From Mesorhizobium tamadayense (GTDB taxonomy: Bacteria; Pseudomonadota; Alphaproteobacteria; Rhizobiales; Rhizobiaceae): a DNA stretch of 64,000 nt. How positions within the stretch are numbered: position 1 is the first letter of the stretch; each line of letters opens with the position of its first letter. The translations under genes were made by a program, and so were the position numbers. The stretch is taken from contig NZ_RQXT01000040.1 in the NCBI RefSeq assembly GCF_003863365.1, positions 1 through 64,000 of the forward strand, in the 5' to 3' direction. Below are positions 8,546 through 16,308 of the stretch, piece by piece. Under the pieces are notes generated by a model that saw only the letters and a program-made list of their open reading frames with translations, ran no database searches and was not told where the DNA came from.

Positions 8546-8651
8546 AGCAGGTCGCGTGAAAAAGGATTCACGCGACCTGCTTTAGGTCTTTGATTTTTAA
8601 GCATGTCTTTGTCCCGAAACCGCTGCGCACTTTCGGCAGACATGCTCTCGG
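8543..8651. repeat. RIME-like mosaic repeat, copy 1
   Basis: An 18-bp arm (TAAAGCAGGTCGCGTGAA) faces its exact reverse complement across a 6-nt loop (8543-8584). A second segment follows with GCATGTCTTTGTCCCGAAA and ends AGACATGCTC. Related copies lie at about 13212-13312 and 27480-27585. The layout resembles rhizobial intergenic mosaic elements. The hairpin could also end or stabilise the upstream transcript. Confidence 0.8.
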
Positions 8652-8958
8652 GGTGATTCCAGCATGCCGCATCGCGGTCATCCGCGAAGAGGATGCGAGG
8701 AAAAAGACACGGCCGGCAAAGGCCGACCTGGTCGAGCCGCACCGGCCAGCCTGAGGGTCGGGTGGCTTGGCGCCGCCGGCGGGGGCCGGCGCCCGCTCGC
8801 GCGGATCGCAAAGCTGCGGCCCGCGCGGGCCAAGTTTTTCGGGCCAAGCTCCAATGTCTCGGGCCAAGTCACTCTTGACGAAAGGACGGTGACCCGGAAA
8901 GGTCGGCGCGGTCGCGGCCGGGCGCGACGCGCGACAAGGCTCTGAGGGAGGCCGTGCC
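8652..8958. other. GC-rich stretch without a supported gene
   Basis: Several overlapping ORFs are open in this very GC-rich DNA, but none has both a ribosome site and protein-like composition. The last 15 bases hold the GAGGGAGG ribosome site of the RidA-family gene. Confidence 0.5.
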
Positions 8959-9444
8959 ATGCCGGGTGCCGAGGAAAAGCTTACTGCGCTCGGTATCGCC
9001 TTGCCGCCGCCGCTGAAACTGCCGCCGGGCATGGTGCTGCCCTTTCCCTGGGTGAATGTGCGCGGCAACCGCGCCTACATCTCCGGCCACGGGCCGCAGG
9101 AACCGGACGGCTCGCTCGCCGGCCCGTTCGGTGCCGTCGGCGACAGCGTGTCGCTGGAAGAGGCGCAGGCATCGGCCCGCAAGGTCGGGCTGTCGATGCT
9201 CTCCAGCCTCAGGCGCGAACTCGGCAGCCTCGACCGGATCACAGGCTGGTGCCGCGTGCACGGCATGGTCAATTCGGCGCCGGGCTTCACCCAGACGCCC
9301 GCGGTGATGAACGGCTTTTCGGACCTCATCCTCGAAGTCTTCGGACCTGAAGTCGGCCGCCACGCCCGCACGGCAATCGGTGTTGCTGCCCTGCCCTTCG
9401 ATCTTCCGGTCGAGATCGAGGCCGAGGTGATGATCGAGGGGTGA
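8959..9444 (+). CDS. RidA/YjgF-family protein
   Basis: The 161-residue protein belongs to the longer YjgF/chorismate-mutase-like branch, with WVNVRGNRAYISGHGPQ near the N-terminus and GVAALPFDLPVEIEAEVMIEG at the C-terminus. Classical RidA hydrolyses reactive enamine/imine intermediates; whether this branch does is not shown here. GAGGGAGG precedes the start. It is monocistronic as far as can be seen. Confidence 0.85.
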   Translation: MPGAEEKLTALGIALPPPLKLPPGMVLPFPWVNVRGNRAYISGHGPQEPDGSLAGPFGAVGDSVSLEEAQASARKVGLSMLSSLRRELGSLDRITGWCRVHGMVNSAPGFTQTPAVMNGFSDLILEVFGPEVGRHARTAIGVAALPFDLPVEIEAEVMIEG

Positions 9445-9543
9445 TGCGCCATATCTCGGTGCAATGATCCCGAAACCGTGTCGCTCTGCTCCGCTTGCGG
9501 CCACCAAGCCTGTACCTACATGTTCGGCGAGAGGGATCTTGCC

Positions 9544-9765
9544 GTGCAGCGTTATCGAAGGTTTATCTGGCCACGTCTGCAACGCGGAGATGCTTGTGGC
9601 ATCGCGCTGGCAGTTGCCTTTATGCTGGTCTTCGTCGCGTTCTTGGCCTGGTACGGTCGCTTCATCGGATCGCATCTCGCTGATGGCGATCCTTCCTGTG
9701 CTTTCGGCCCAAGGGGTACGGTCTGCTTGTTGACAAGCTCTACGCCCGGCCAGACAAGGCATTGA
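9544..9765 (+). CDS. Small membrane protein, 73 aa, unknown
   Basis: A GTG start at 9544 is preceded by GAGAGGGA. The product is basic at first (QRYRRFIWPRLQRG), then has one strong transmembrane helix (about residues 17-38, GIALAVAFMLVFVAFLAWYG) and a short tail with two Cys. Upstream in-frame starts (9478 GTG, 9520 ATG) are possible. No family recognised. Confidence 0.45.
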   Translation: MQRYRRFIWPRLQRGDACGIALAVAFMLVFVAFLAWYGRFIGSHLADGDPSCAFGPRGTVCLLTSSTPGQTRH

Positions 9766-9935
9766 TCCTTGAGGGCGAGATGTCCGGCAGGACAGAGGGG
9801 TGCGAAGGAACGCGGGCGTCTTCCTCGTCCGACCCACCGGTCTTTGAAGAAAGCGCGATCCATAAGAGCGGCTTGACCAGGCCATCGCCGGCGCGATAGG
9901 CGGGCGCAGGCCATCCAACCGATGAAGGACCCGCC

Positions 9936-10157
9936 ATGACAGACGCCATCGTAAGAGACAGCAACGGCACGCCGCTGAAGGATGGCGACTCCGTGACCCT
10001 GATCAAGGACCTCAAGGTCAAGGGCACGTCCGAGACGATCAAGCGCGGCACGCTGGTGAAGAACATCCGCCTCAACGGCAACCCCGGCGAGATCGAATGC
10101 AACACCAAGCAGGTGAAGGGCCTGGTGCTGAAGACGGAGTTTTTGAAGAAGGCGTGA
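9936..10157 (+). CDS. PhnA-like (YjdM C-terminal domain) protein
   Basis: The 73-residue protein matches the C-terminal domain of proteins annotated PhnA/YjdM: VRDSNGTPLKDGDSVTLIKDLKVKG, then GTLVKNIRLNG and IECNTKQVKGLVLKTEFLKK. The N-terminal zinc ribbon of the longer form is absent, as is common for rhizobial versions. Despite the family name, a role in alkylphosphonate use is unproven. It is an isolated gene followed by palindromic repeats. Confidence 0.85.
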   Translation: MTDAIVRDSNGTPLKDGDSVTLIKDLKVKGTSETIKRGTLVKNIRLNGNPGEIECNTKQVKGLVLKTEFLKKA

Positions 10158-10225
10158 TTGCGGGCCGGGACCGAGGTGGTGATTTTCCAGCGCAGCGCTG
10201 GCGATTGGCGCGGCGCGGGCGACGG

Positions 10226-10415
10226 GCAATCTCCCCCTTGCGGGGGAGATGTCCGGCAGGACAGAGGGGGGTGCTGTCCCGCCAGCCTACCGGCATTCGA
10301 CATACCTTCCTGAGACATGGGATCTTGTCAGGCAGAGCAGGAAAGCTGGCGTTCCTTCGCACCCCCCTCTGCCCTGCCGGGCATCTCCCCCGCAAGGGGG
10401 GAGATCGGCAGCTTC
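10226..10415. repeat. Paired palindromic repeats
   Basis: One unit (about 10226-10278, ATCTCCCCCTTGCGGGGGAG then GTCCGGCAGGACAGAGG) faces an inverted unit (about 10352-10412, CCTCTGCCCTGCCGGGCATC). They are separated by ~75 bp, so the whole can fold back on itself. The same pair is at 20572-20742. They fill most of the spacer before the acyltransferase. Confidence 0.8.
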
Positions 10416-10559
10416 GGCGCCGCGCCACCCTTTCTCGTCGCCCTCACCACCTCCCCTTATGTTGCACTGCGTTAGATTTGTTGCATTGCGATATGGAGGC
10501 ATAGCGGCAACTCTTTACGCAAGGCGGGATACGAACGACCATTGCGAGGTTCGTCTTCC

Positions 10560-12518
10560 GTGTCAGCACCATCGCCGGATTTTCGGCCCGACATCGAAGG
10601 GTTGCGCGCGCTGGCCGTGGCGGGTGTCGTCGCCTTCCACTTCGGCCTCACCGCGCTGCCCGGCGGCTTTGCCGGCGTCGACATCTTCTTCGTCATTTCC
10701 GGCTACCTGATCACCCGCCATCTGGTCGGCGAGATCTCCGGGACCGGCCGGCTCGACCTCCTGCGCTTCTATGCCCGGCGAGCGCGCAGGCTCTTGCCGG
10801 CGGCGCTCTTCGTCATCGCCGCGACGCTTGCTGCGGGCGCGATCATCCTCTCGCCGGAGGAGCAGGCGCTCTATTCCAAGGGCGCGATGTGGGCGTCGGC
10901 CTATGTGATCAATCTGTGGCTGATCCGCTGGTCGTTCGACTATTTTGCCAACGACGCCGCCAACAACCCCTTCATCCATTACTGGTCGCTGTCGGTGGAG
11001 GAGCAGTTCTATCTCGCCTGGCCGGCGCTCCTGATGCTGGCGACCTGGCTGAGGCCCGGCAAGCGGGCAATCATGCTTGCGATCGGCATTGCCGGCCTCG
11101 TTTCCTTCGCGGTCTGCGCCTGGCTGACGACCGTGTCGCAGCCCTGGGCCTTTTATTTCGCGCCGCTGCGCGCCTGGGAGTTCGCCGCCGGCGGGCTGGC
11201 TGCGATGGCCCCGGCGTGGCTGCTCCAGAAGCACCCGCGGCTTGCCCTGGCGCTCAGCCTCTGCGGGCTGGCCCTGATCGGCTTCGCTTACCTCACCTTC
11301 AGCGAGGAGGCTCCCTTCCCCGGCTTCCTGGCGCTCATACCGGTTGCCGGCACTGTCCTCCTCTTGCTGGCGGGCGCGGCCGGCGTCAGGGACGGCGTGA
11401 ATGCCGCCCTGGCGCTGCCGCCCTTGCAATGGATCGGAAAACTTTCCTATTCGCTCTATCTGTGGCACTGGCCGGTCATCGTCTATGCCGGCATGCTGGT
11501 GGAGGAGCTGACTTTTCCCCAACGCCTCGTCTGCCTCGGGCTGACGCTGGCGCTTTCGGCGCTCACCTACCATCTCATCGAGAATCCGATCCGCCGCAAC
11601 GGCTGGCTTATGGCCAATGCGGCGCGGGCGCTGGTGCCGGCCCTCCTCCTGACCGGCACCGGCGTCGCAGCCGCCTACGGCAACGCAGCGTTCGCCGTGC
11701 GCGACCTCGACCCCGAGCAGCGCAGCATCGCGGCTAGCGCGGCCCAACCCGCCACCGCGCGCGCCAAGGCCTGCGTGGAGGGCTATGACACGGTGACGCC
11801 GAAGCCCTGCGTGTTCGGCAACGGCCGGCGCATGATCGCGCTGTTCGGCGATTCCCATGCCGATCACTGGTCGACCCCGCTGATCGAGGCCGGAAAGAAG
11901 AACGGCTACCGCGTCGAGACCTGGCTGAAGAGCTCGTGCCGGCCCTCGCGCTTCTCCTTCTATGTCACCAAGCTCAACCGCAACTACCGCGAATGCGACC
12001 AATGGCGCGAGCAGGCGATCAAGGAGATCATCGCCGCGAAGCCTTCGCTGGTGGTGATCTCGGAGCTGTCGCTGACCTCCTCGCGCAAGATGGCGGCCGG
12101 CAAGGGCGAGCCGGACACGCCGGACGCCGTGTGGCGGGCCGGCCTGCGCTCGACACTGACGACCTTGAGCAAGGCCGGACTCAAGATCGCCTTCATCCGC
12201 GACGTGCCGTTCAACGACGAGAACGTCGACACCTGCGTGGCGCGCGCGCTGTGGCGCGACAAGGCGCCTTCGCTTTGCGACCAGACGCGCAGCTATGCCG
12301 CCAACGACGCGATGGCCGCGGTCGAGCGCGAGATCGTCACCAGCGTGCCTAATGCATCTTACGTCGACCTCACCGACCGCTTCTGCAACACCACCACCTG
12401 CCACGTCTTCATCGACGGCAAGCTCGCCTTCCGCGACCAGCACCACCTGGCGACGCCGTTCGCGGAATCGCTGGAGCCGGAGGTAGAGAAAAGGGTGATT
12501 TCGAAGGTGGGGAGGTAG
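10560..12518 (+). CDS. OafA/YrhL-type acyltransferase with SGNH domain
   Basis: The 652-residue membrane protein has an N-terminal acyltransferase-3 domain (about residues 5-345, starting RPDIEGLRALAVAGVVAFHF and ending LIENPIR) with about ten helices. A periplasmic SGNH esterase-like domain follows (about 405-645), with the GDSHADHW block and a final DQHHLA. Such proteins O-acetylate surface polysaccharides. GTG 10560 is chosen because GAGG lies upstream and the product then starts just before the conserved RPDIEGLRA. A TTG 18 nt earlier is the alternative. Confidence 0.9.
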   Translation: MSAPSPDFRPDIEGLRALAVAGVVAFHFGLTALPGGFAGVDIFFVISGYLITRHLVGEISGTGRLDLLRFYARRARRLLPAALFVIAATLAAGAIILSPEEQALYSKGAMWASAYVINLWLIRWSFDYFANDAANNPFIHYWSLSVEEQFYLAWPALLMLATWLRPGKRAIMLAIGIAGLVSFAVCAWLTTVSQPWAFYFAPLRAWEFAAGGLAAMAPAWLLQKHPRLALALSLCGLALIGFAYLTFSEEAPFPGFLALIPVAGTVLLLLAGAAGVRDGVNAALALPPLQWIGKLSYSLYLWHWPVIVYAGMLVEELTFPQRLVCLGLTLALSALTYHLIENPIRRNGWLMANAARALVPALLLTGTGVAAAYGNAAFAVRDLDPEQRSIAASAAQPATARAKACVEGYDTVTPKPCVFGNGRRMIALFGDSHADHWSTPLIEAGKKNGYRVETWLKSSCRPSRFSFYVTKLNRNYRECDQWREQAIKEIIAAKPSLVVISELSLTSSRKMAAGKGEPDTPDAVWRAGLRSTLTTLSKAGLKIAFIRDVPFNDENVDTCVARALWRDKAPSLCDQTRSYAANDAMAAVEREIVTSVPNASYVDLTDRFCNTTTCHVFIDGKLAFRDQHHLATPFAESLEPEVEKRVISKVGR

Positions 12519-12527
12519 GCGCCTGAT

Positions 12528-12712
12528 CTCCCCCATCGAGGGGAGATGGCCGTGAAGCGGCCAGAGGGTCGTCTCACGTAGATCGCCGACGCCCTCTCTC
12601 GTCGTCGCGGAAGGCGCTGGCGTTTTCACGCGCCGCAAGGCGCTGGCGCTTCACGCGCGGCGCCCCCTCTGTCACCTTCGGCGACATCTCCCCCTACGGG
12701 GAGATAACCCGC
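12528..12712. repeat. ~185-bp inverted-repeat element, copy 1
   Basis: It begins with CCATCGAGGGGAGATGGCCG and ends in CTTCGGCGACATCTCCCC, with GCGCTTCACGCGCGGCGCC in the interior. A near copy is at about 34805-34951. The ends are inverted, a MITE-like or mosaic structure. Confidence 0.75.
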
Positions 12713-12789
12713 GCACCTTTTCCCGGGAACATCGCCTGCCCCGAAACCGTTAATACGCTGAAGGGGCATGCATCGAAAAGGAGGCAGCG

Positions 12790-13107
12790 ATGAAAAAGCT
12801 TCTGCTTGCTTCGATGATCGCCATCGCCTCGGCGTTTGCGATCGCGCCGGCGAGTGCCGGTAGTGTCGAGTTCGGCATTGGCGTCGGCCCGTCCTACGAT
12901 CCTTATTACGGAGACTACTATGGCGGGTATTACCCTCACCGCTATTACCGGGACGTCTATGATGACGACTACTACACTCCCTATCGCGAGCGTTATGTGG
13001 TTCGCTATCATAACCGGTATTATGGCGATAATTGCCGGATCAGGATCGTGAAGCACTGGCGCCATCACCGCCGCGTTATCGAGAAAATCCGCATCTGCGA
13101 GCGCTGA
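12790..13107 (+). CDS. Secreted Tyr/His/Arg-rich protein, 105 aa
   Basis: AGGAGG precedes the start. A signal peptide (about 1-23, ending ASA) leads to a Tyr/Gly/Asp-rich middle (YYGDYYGGYYPHRYY) and a basic C-terminus with two Cys bracketing RIRIVKHWRHHRRVIEKIRI. The C-terminal block is shared with the neighbour at 13456 (both W-x-H-H-x-R-V-I/L-E), so the two are tandem paralogs. Likely a periplasmic or surface protein; the function is unknown. Confidence 0.75.
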   Translation: MKKLLLASMIAIASAFAIAPASAGSVEFGIGVGPSYDPYYGDYYGGYYPHRYYRDVYDDDYYTPYRERYVVRYHNRYYGDNCRIRIVKHWRHHRRVIEKIRICER

Positions 13108-13455
13108 CCGACTAGCGCTGTGACCGGCTCATCTCCCCTGCAGGGGAGATGTCGCCGTGCGCGAGGTGCATTCCACACGCCCGAACCGCTTATCGGTGCA
13201 ACCCTGGCGCTCTAAAGCACGGAACGGATTCAGGCGACGCGATTTAGGCCTTTGTTTTTTATGCATGTCGTTTTCGCAAAACCGTTGCACACTTTTGCGC
13301 GACATGCATTAGCCCTCGGTTGGCTCTCTACTGGCAACCGCTTCACGGCCATCTTCCCTAAGTGGGAAGTTACGCCGGGCGGGAATATTAGCGATCGGGA
13401 ACATAGGCTTCCTGCGGGGCGTTTATCCGATGATCAGCCTTAGGAGGAGGTTGCC
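13108..13455. repeat. Intergenic repeats, including RIME-like copy 2
   Basis: A short palindrome (CATCTCCCCTGCAGGGGAGATG) lies at about 13131-13152. A diverged mosaic element covers about 13212-13312 (TCTAAAGCA ... ATGCATGTCGTTTTCGCAAA ... CGACATGCATTA). The GGAGGAGG ribosome site of the next gene ends the stretch. Confidence 0.7.
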
Positions 13456-13809
13456 ATGAGAAAACTGCTACTCGCTACGGTGATTGCCATCGCCTCCGCG
13501 GCAGCCACGGTCGCGCCTGCTGATGCACAGTTCTTCGGTCTTGGCGGCGGCTTTTTCGGTCCGTTCGGCGGCTTCGGCCCCTTTTACGGCCCGTATTACG
13601 GCGATCCGTTCTACGACTATGGCGGCCGCTATTACGGCTCGCGCTACTACGGCCCGCGCTATTACGGCGGCCACTATCCCCGCTACATGATGCGTTATCC
13701 GTACCGCTACTACCGGCACCACCACTACCGCCATTGCCATGTGAGGTGGGTGAGGCACTGGCACCATCACCACCGCGTGCTGGAACGCGTGCGGGTTTGC
13801 CGCTATTGA
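13456..13809 (+). CDS. Secreted Gly/Tyr/His-rich protein, 117 aa
   Basis: GGAGGAGG lies upstream. The signal peptide (about 1-24, ending ADA) is followed by Gly/Phe and Tyr-Gly repeats (RYYGSRYYGPRYYGG), then a His-rich tail with two Cys around VRWVRHWHHHHRVLERVRV. The tail is clearly related to the protein at 12790, while the middle is expanded. A structural or metal-binding surface protein is possible but unproven. Confidence 0.75.
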   Translation: MRKLLLATVIAIASAAATVAPADAQFFGLGGGFFGPFGGFGPFYGPYYGDPFYDYGGRYYGSRYYGPRYYGGHYPRYMMRYPYRYYRHHHYRHCHVRWVRHWHHHHRVLERVRVCRY

Positions 13810-13824
13810 CGAGGCTCGGCGATC

Positions 13825-13862
13825 TCCCCCACGAGGGACCCGCAAGGGGGGAGATTGGCAAC
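13825..13862. repeat. Palindromic repeat, short copy
   Basis: ATCTCCCCCACGAGGG followed by GCAAGGGGGGAGATTGG, of the common family. It separates the secreted-protein gene from the convergent gcrA-like remnant. Confidence 0.7.
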
Positions 13863-13893
13863 TTCGCCGACGGCGCGTTCATCGCCCCGCCTC

Positions 13894-14711
13894 TCACATC
13901 CCCCTCCCGCGATGGCCGTGGAACCGCGCATGATGATGCGCGCAATAACTCCGCGTGGCCGATGTCGGTAGGCCGCAGCAGAGCATGTCTGGGCCGGGCC
14001 GCGCGCCCGGCGGATCATGCTCCGGATCCCGCAGAGCGAGGTCGACCGGCGCGCGGCAGCGGCCGAAGAGGCAATCGAGGAAGCGCATCGCCGCGACATG
14101 CGGCTGACGGCCGGGCGCAACCGGGGGCGGCGGTGCAGGCAGCTTGTAGAGCTGGGCCTCGGATTTTTCGCGGTTGCCCGGTGTGAGCCAAGCCGGCGGC
14201 AGCGTGCGCGCGGGTTTGCGTGGCTTTTTGGGTTTGAGCGCGACGCGGGCCTCGATGGTGTCATCCGCCTTCGCTGAGGCTCCATTGACCGGCAGGCCGG
14301 CGGGACAGCGCCCCCTCTGCCCTTCCGGGCATCTCCCCCACTTTCTCGCGTAAGATTGCGGGGGAGATTGGCGGCTGCGGCGCCGGCGCCTTCCATCAGC
14401 TCGGCGTGTCTGGAAAGCGCCGCCGGTTCCGAAAGCGTGATCCCTGCAGCCGTCACCCTGCCCCGCCGGCCCGGCCGATCCGGCCGCGCAGCGTGCTTCC
14501 GCGGCCGGCCGCCGGCACGGCCGCCCTTGGGGTTGGCGAAGCCGATGGCGAGCAGGCCGGCGTTGCGGTGCACGATGCCGATGATGGCGTTGCGCGAGAC
14601 CGGGCTGCCGCGCAGCGCGCTGAAGCGGCCGGCGATGCGCGAGGCCGAAAGCCCCTCCTTCAGCCAGGCGGCGATCTCGTCGATTTCCTTTTCAGTGTAG
14701 GCAGCGGCCAT
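13894..14711 (-). pseudogene. GcrA-like cell-cycle regulator, broken by a repeat
   Basis: The N-terminal part (start 14711) has the GcrA helix-turn-helix: YTEKEIDEIAAWLKEGLSAS, then SRNAIIGIVHR. The C-terminal GcrA block lies in another frame and ends at 13894: CLFGRCRAPV, MLCCGLPTSATRSYCAHHHARF. Between them, about 14284-14372 is a palindromic repeat of the common family. GcrA is a sigma70 cofactor that activates methylated promoters in alphaproteobacteria. The break suggests this paralog is inactive, or that only the N-terminal DNA-binding part is made. It is the last gene of the operon facing the S24 repressor. Confidence 0.75.
14284..14372. repeat. Palindromic repeat inside the gcrA-like gene
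   Basis: On the minus strand the sequence changes from coding to AATCTCCCCCGCAATC, then GGGGGAGATGCCCGGAAGGG and a GC palindrome, before coding sequence resumes out of frame at about 14280. It is of the same family as the intergenic copies. Confidence 0.75.
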
Positions 14712-14848
14712 GTCTCATTCCAGTTGCTTGCGAAAGGCTTGGGCTTGCGAAGGGCTTGGCTTCCGCCAAGCGCGAGGGTTCGGCCGCGAGGCCGCATCTT
14801 GAGGTCAGGGAAAGGGTTGAGGTCAGGCGGCGCCGGGCGCCGCGCCGG

Positions 14849-15130
14849 TCAGTCGAAGAAGAGCGGCCTCGGCGCAGCCCGCGTCAGGCCCGACACCGCC
14901 CGGCCCGTCGCCCGATCGAACAGGATGACGGTGCCGTCCTCGGTGCGGATGCCGCTTGTGCCGCCCGAATTGGGGGCCGGAGCCGGGGGAGGAACGGCTC
15001 CGGCCGTTCCGGTGAACCGGGGTGCGGGCGGTTCGACCGGATCCGGGGCAAGCGCCCCGGAATGCGTCCGGACCGGGGAGGAGGACGGCCCGGACGATTC
15101 AAATTCGAAAGTCGAGGAAAGCGCGTTCAT
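14849..15130 (-). CDS. Pro/Ser-rich hypothetical protein, 93 aa
   Basis: The start (15130) overlaps the stop of the upstream gene in ATGA, so the two are coupled. The product is low-complexity: Ser/Glu-rich at first, a Pro/Ala-rich centre, and a more ordered tail (SGIRTEDGTVILFDRATGRA). No signal peptide or membrane segment. It is the second gene of the small operon opposite the S24 repressor. Unknown family. Confidence 0.6.
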   Translation of the reverse strand: MNALSSTFEFESSGPSSSPVRTHSGALAPDPVEPPAPRFTGTAGAVPPPAPAPNSGGTSGIRTEDGTVILFDRATGRAVSGLTRAAPRPLFFD

Positions 15131-15441
15131 GCCGCCTCCTCCAGCGATGCACGATGGCCGGCCAGCCATTCGTAGCTGACGCCGGCTATGCCCAGCCTGC
15201 GGCTCGCCGCGACAACATTCGGCCAGTGCTGCGGCGCGATGCGGCCGCGACGGCGCATCTGGCGGGCCGCCTCGTAGCCGCAGCCGACATCGGCGGCGAA
15301 AGCGCCGATGCTCTGCCAGCGGTCGATAAGCCCCGGGATGCTCGTGGGCAGCCCCGAAATATTCGTGGGCGGTCCCGAGATGCTCGTGGGCTGCGCCGGA
15401 ATCACTGGCAATGCGGAAATGCTTGCGGGATTCTCATTCAT
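15127..15441 (-). CDS. Small HTH protein (CARPH-ISOPRO/Cro-like)
   Basis: The 104-residue protein has an N-terminal tandem Ser-Ile/Pro repeat (PTSISGPPTNISGLPTSIPG, about residues 18-37) and a C-terminal helix-turn-helix (IGAFAADVGCGYEAARQMRR, then IAPQHWPNVV). The latter resembles the small Cro-like domains beside phage repressors. Its start codon lies 9 bp from the GTAC-type operator at 15450-15465, so binding there should block its expression. It is divergent from the S24 repressor, forming a two-sided switch. Confidence 0.7.
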   Translation of the reverse strand: MNENPASISALPVIPAQPTSISGPPTNISGLPTSIPGLIDRWQSIGAFAADVGCGYEAARQMRRRGRIAPQHWPNVVAASRRLGIAGVSYEWLAGHRASLEEAA

Positions 15442-15449
15442 GCGCTAAG

Positions 15450-15465
15450 CGTACGTTATGTACGA
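15450..15465. promoter_or_regulatory. Operator of the S24 switch (GTAC pair)
   Basis: CGTACGTTATGTACGA has two GTAC cores 9 bp apart. Its reverse complement matches 15 of 16 bases of 22928-22943. A single TCGTACA (15483-15489) and a TGTACGA (15516-15522) complete the 80-bp spacer; the last overlaps the repressor start codon. Autoregulation is inferred. Confidence 0.7.
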
Positions 15466-15521
15466 AAAGCGCGCAAGCAATATCGTACACTTTGGACCAA
15501 AATTTTCAGGCATTTTGTACG

Positions 15522-16154
15522 ATGATGGATTCCCGGCACAGATTGCAGCAGGCGCGCGCCCAGGCGGGCTATGCCTCGCCCAGCGATGCGGCGCGGGCGC
15601 TGCGCGACATCAACAAGAACACGCTCATCAGCCATGAGAACGGCAACCGGCCGCTGTCGCGCAAGGCGGCGGAGAAATACGGCCGGCTGTTCAATGTCGA
15701 CCCCGGCTGGCTCTTGTTCGATGGCGACAGCGCCGAGGCCAGCCCGGCGCACCTTGCCCCCTCGCCCGTCACCATCGACGTGCCGATCGTCTCATGGATC
15801 AGCGCCGGCGAGCTCGGCAGCCAGGACAGCGTCGTCAACCTCTCCGACTATCCGACCATTCCGACCGCCGATCTCGAGGAAGGCGAGTGGATCGCGCTGC
15901 GCGTCGATGGGCCGTCGATGAACAAGATCTCGCCGCCGGATTCGATCATCTTCGTCAACCTGCGCGACAAGCGGCTGGTGACCAATGGCTGCTACGTCAT
16001 TTCGGACGAGACCGGCCGCGCCACCTACAAGCGCTACCGCCCCAACGACATCCCGCCCTTCCAGCCGGCGTCCTATCTCGACATCCCGCCGCCGGAGTTG
16101 GAGGGCGCGATCACGATCATCGGGCGGGTGAAGCGGTCGATGATCGATATGTGA
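15522..16154 (+). CDS. XRE/S24 LexA-CI-like repressor, autocleavage type
   Basis: The 210-residue protein has an N-terminal XRE helix-turn-helix (about 5-66) and a C-terminal S24 peptidase domain (about 88-205). The self-cleavage elements are all visible: Ala95-Gly96 (SWISAGELG), Ser132 (DGPSM) and Lys170 (ATYKRY). Their spacings of 37 and 38 are close to LexA's. RecA-stimulated cleavage after DNA damage is therefore plausible. GTAC operators fill the 80-bp divergent spacer, one overlapping the start. It could be a domesticated prophage repressor; no phage structural genes are nearby. Confidence 0.85.
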   Translation: MMDSRHRLQQARAQAGYASPSDAARALRDINKNTLISHENGNRPLSRKAAEKYGRLFNVDPGWLLFDGDSAEASPAHLAPSPVTIDVPIVSWISAGELGSQDSVVNLSDYPTIPTADLEEGEWIALRVDGPSMNKISPPDSIIFVNLRDKRLVTNGCYVISDETGRATYKRYRPNDIPPFQPASYLDIPPPELEGAITIIGRVKRSMIDM

Positions 16155-16308
16155 GGGATAATATCCCCTCGAGGAGGAGAAAGCGCCTCGCAGTAGCGTC
16201 GCCGCTTCCGCGAAGAACAAAAAAAGAACTTTCGGACTTGTACTTGTTGTCAAAATCCCCTTAGATCACGGATGCGTGGGATGTGGTTCCGTTTGCCGGG
16301 AGGGGGTT

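Noticed and set aside
8652-8958. Several ORFs of 60-166 codons
   Set aside because: They overlap on both strands in very GC-rich DNA and none has both a ribosome site and protein-like sequence.
10563-12638. A 691-codon minus-strand ORF opposite the acyltransferase
   Set aside because: It is an antisense shadow in GC-rich DNA: composition is Arg/Gly/His-rich and it has no recognisable domain.
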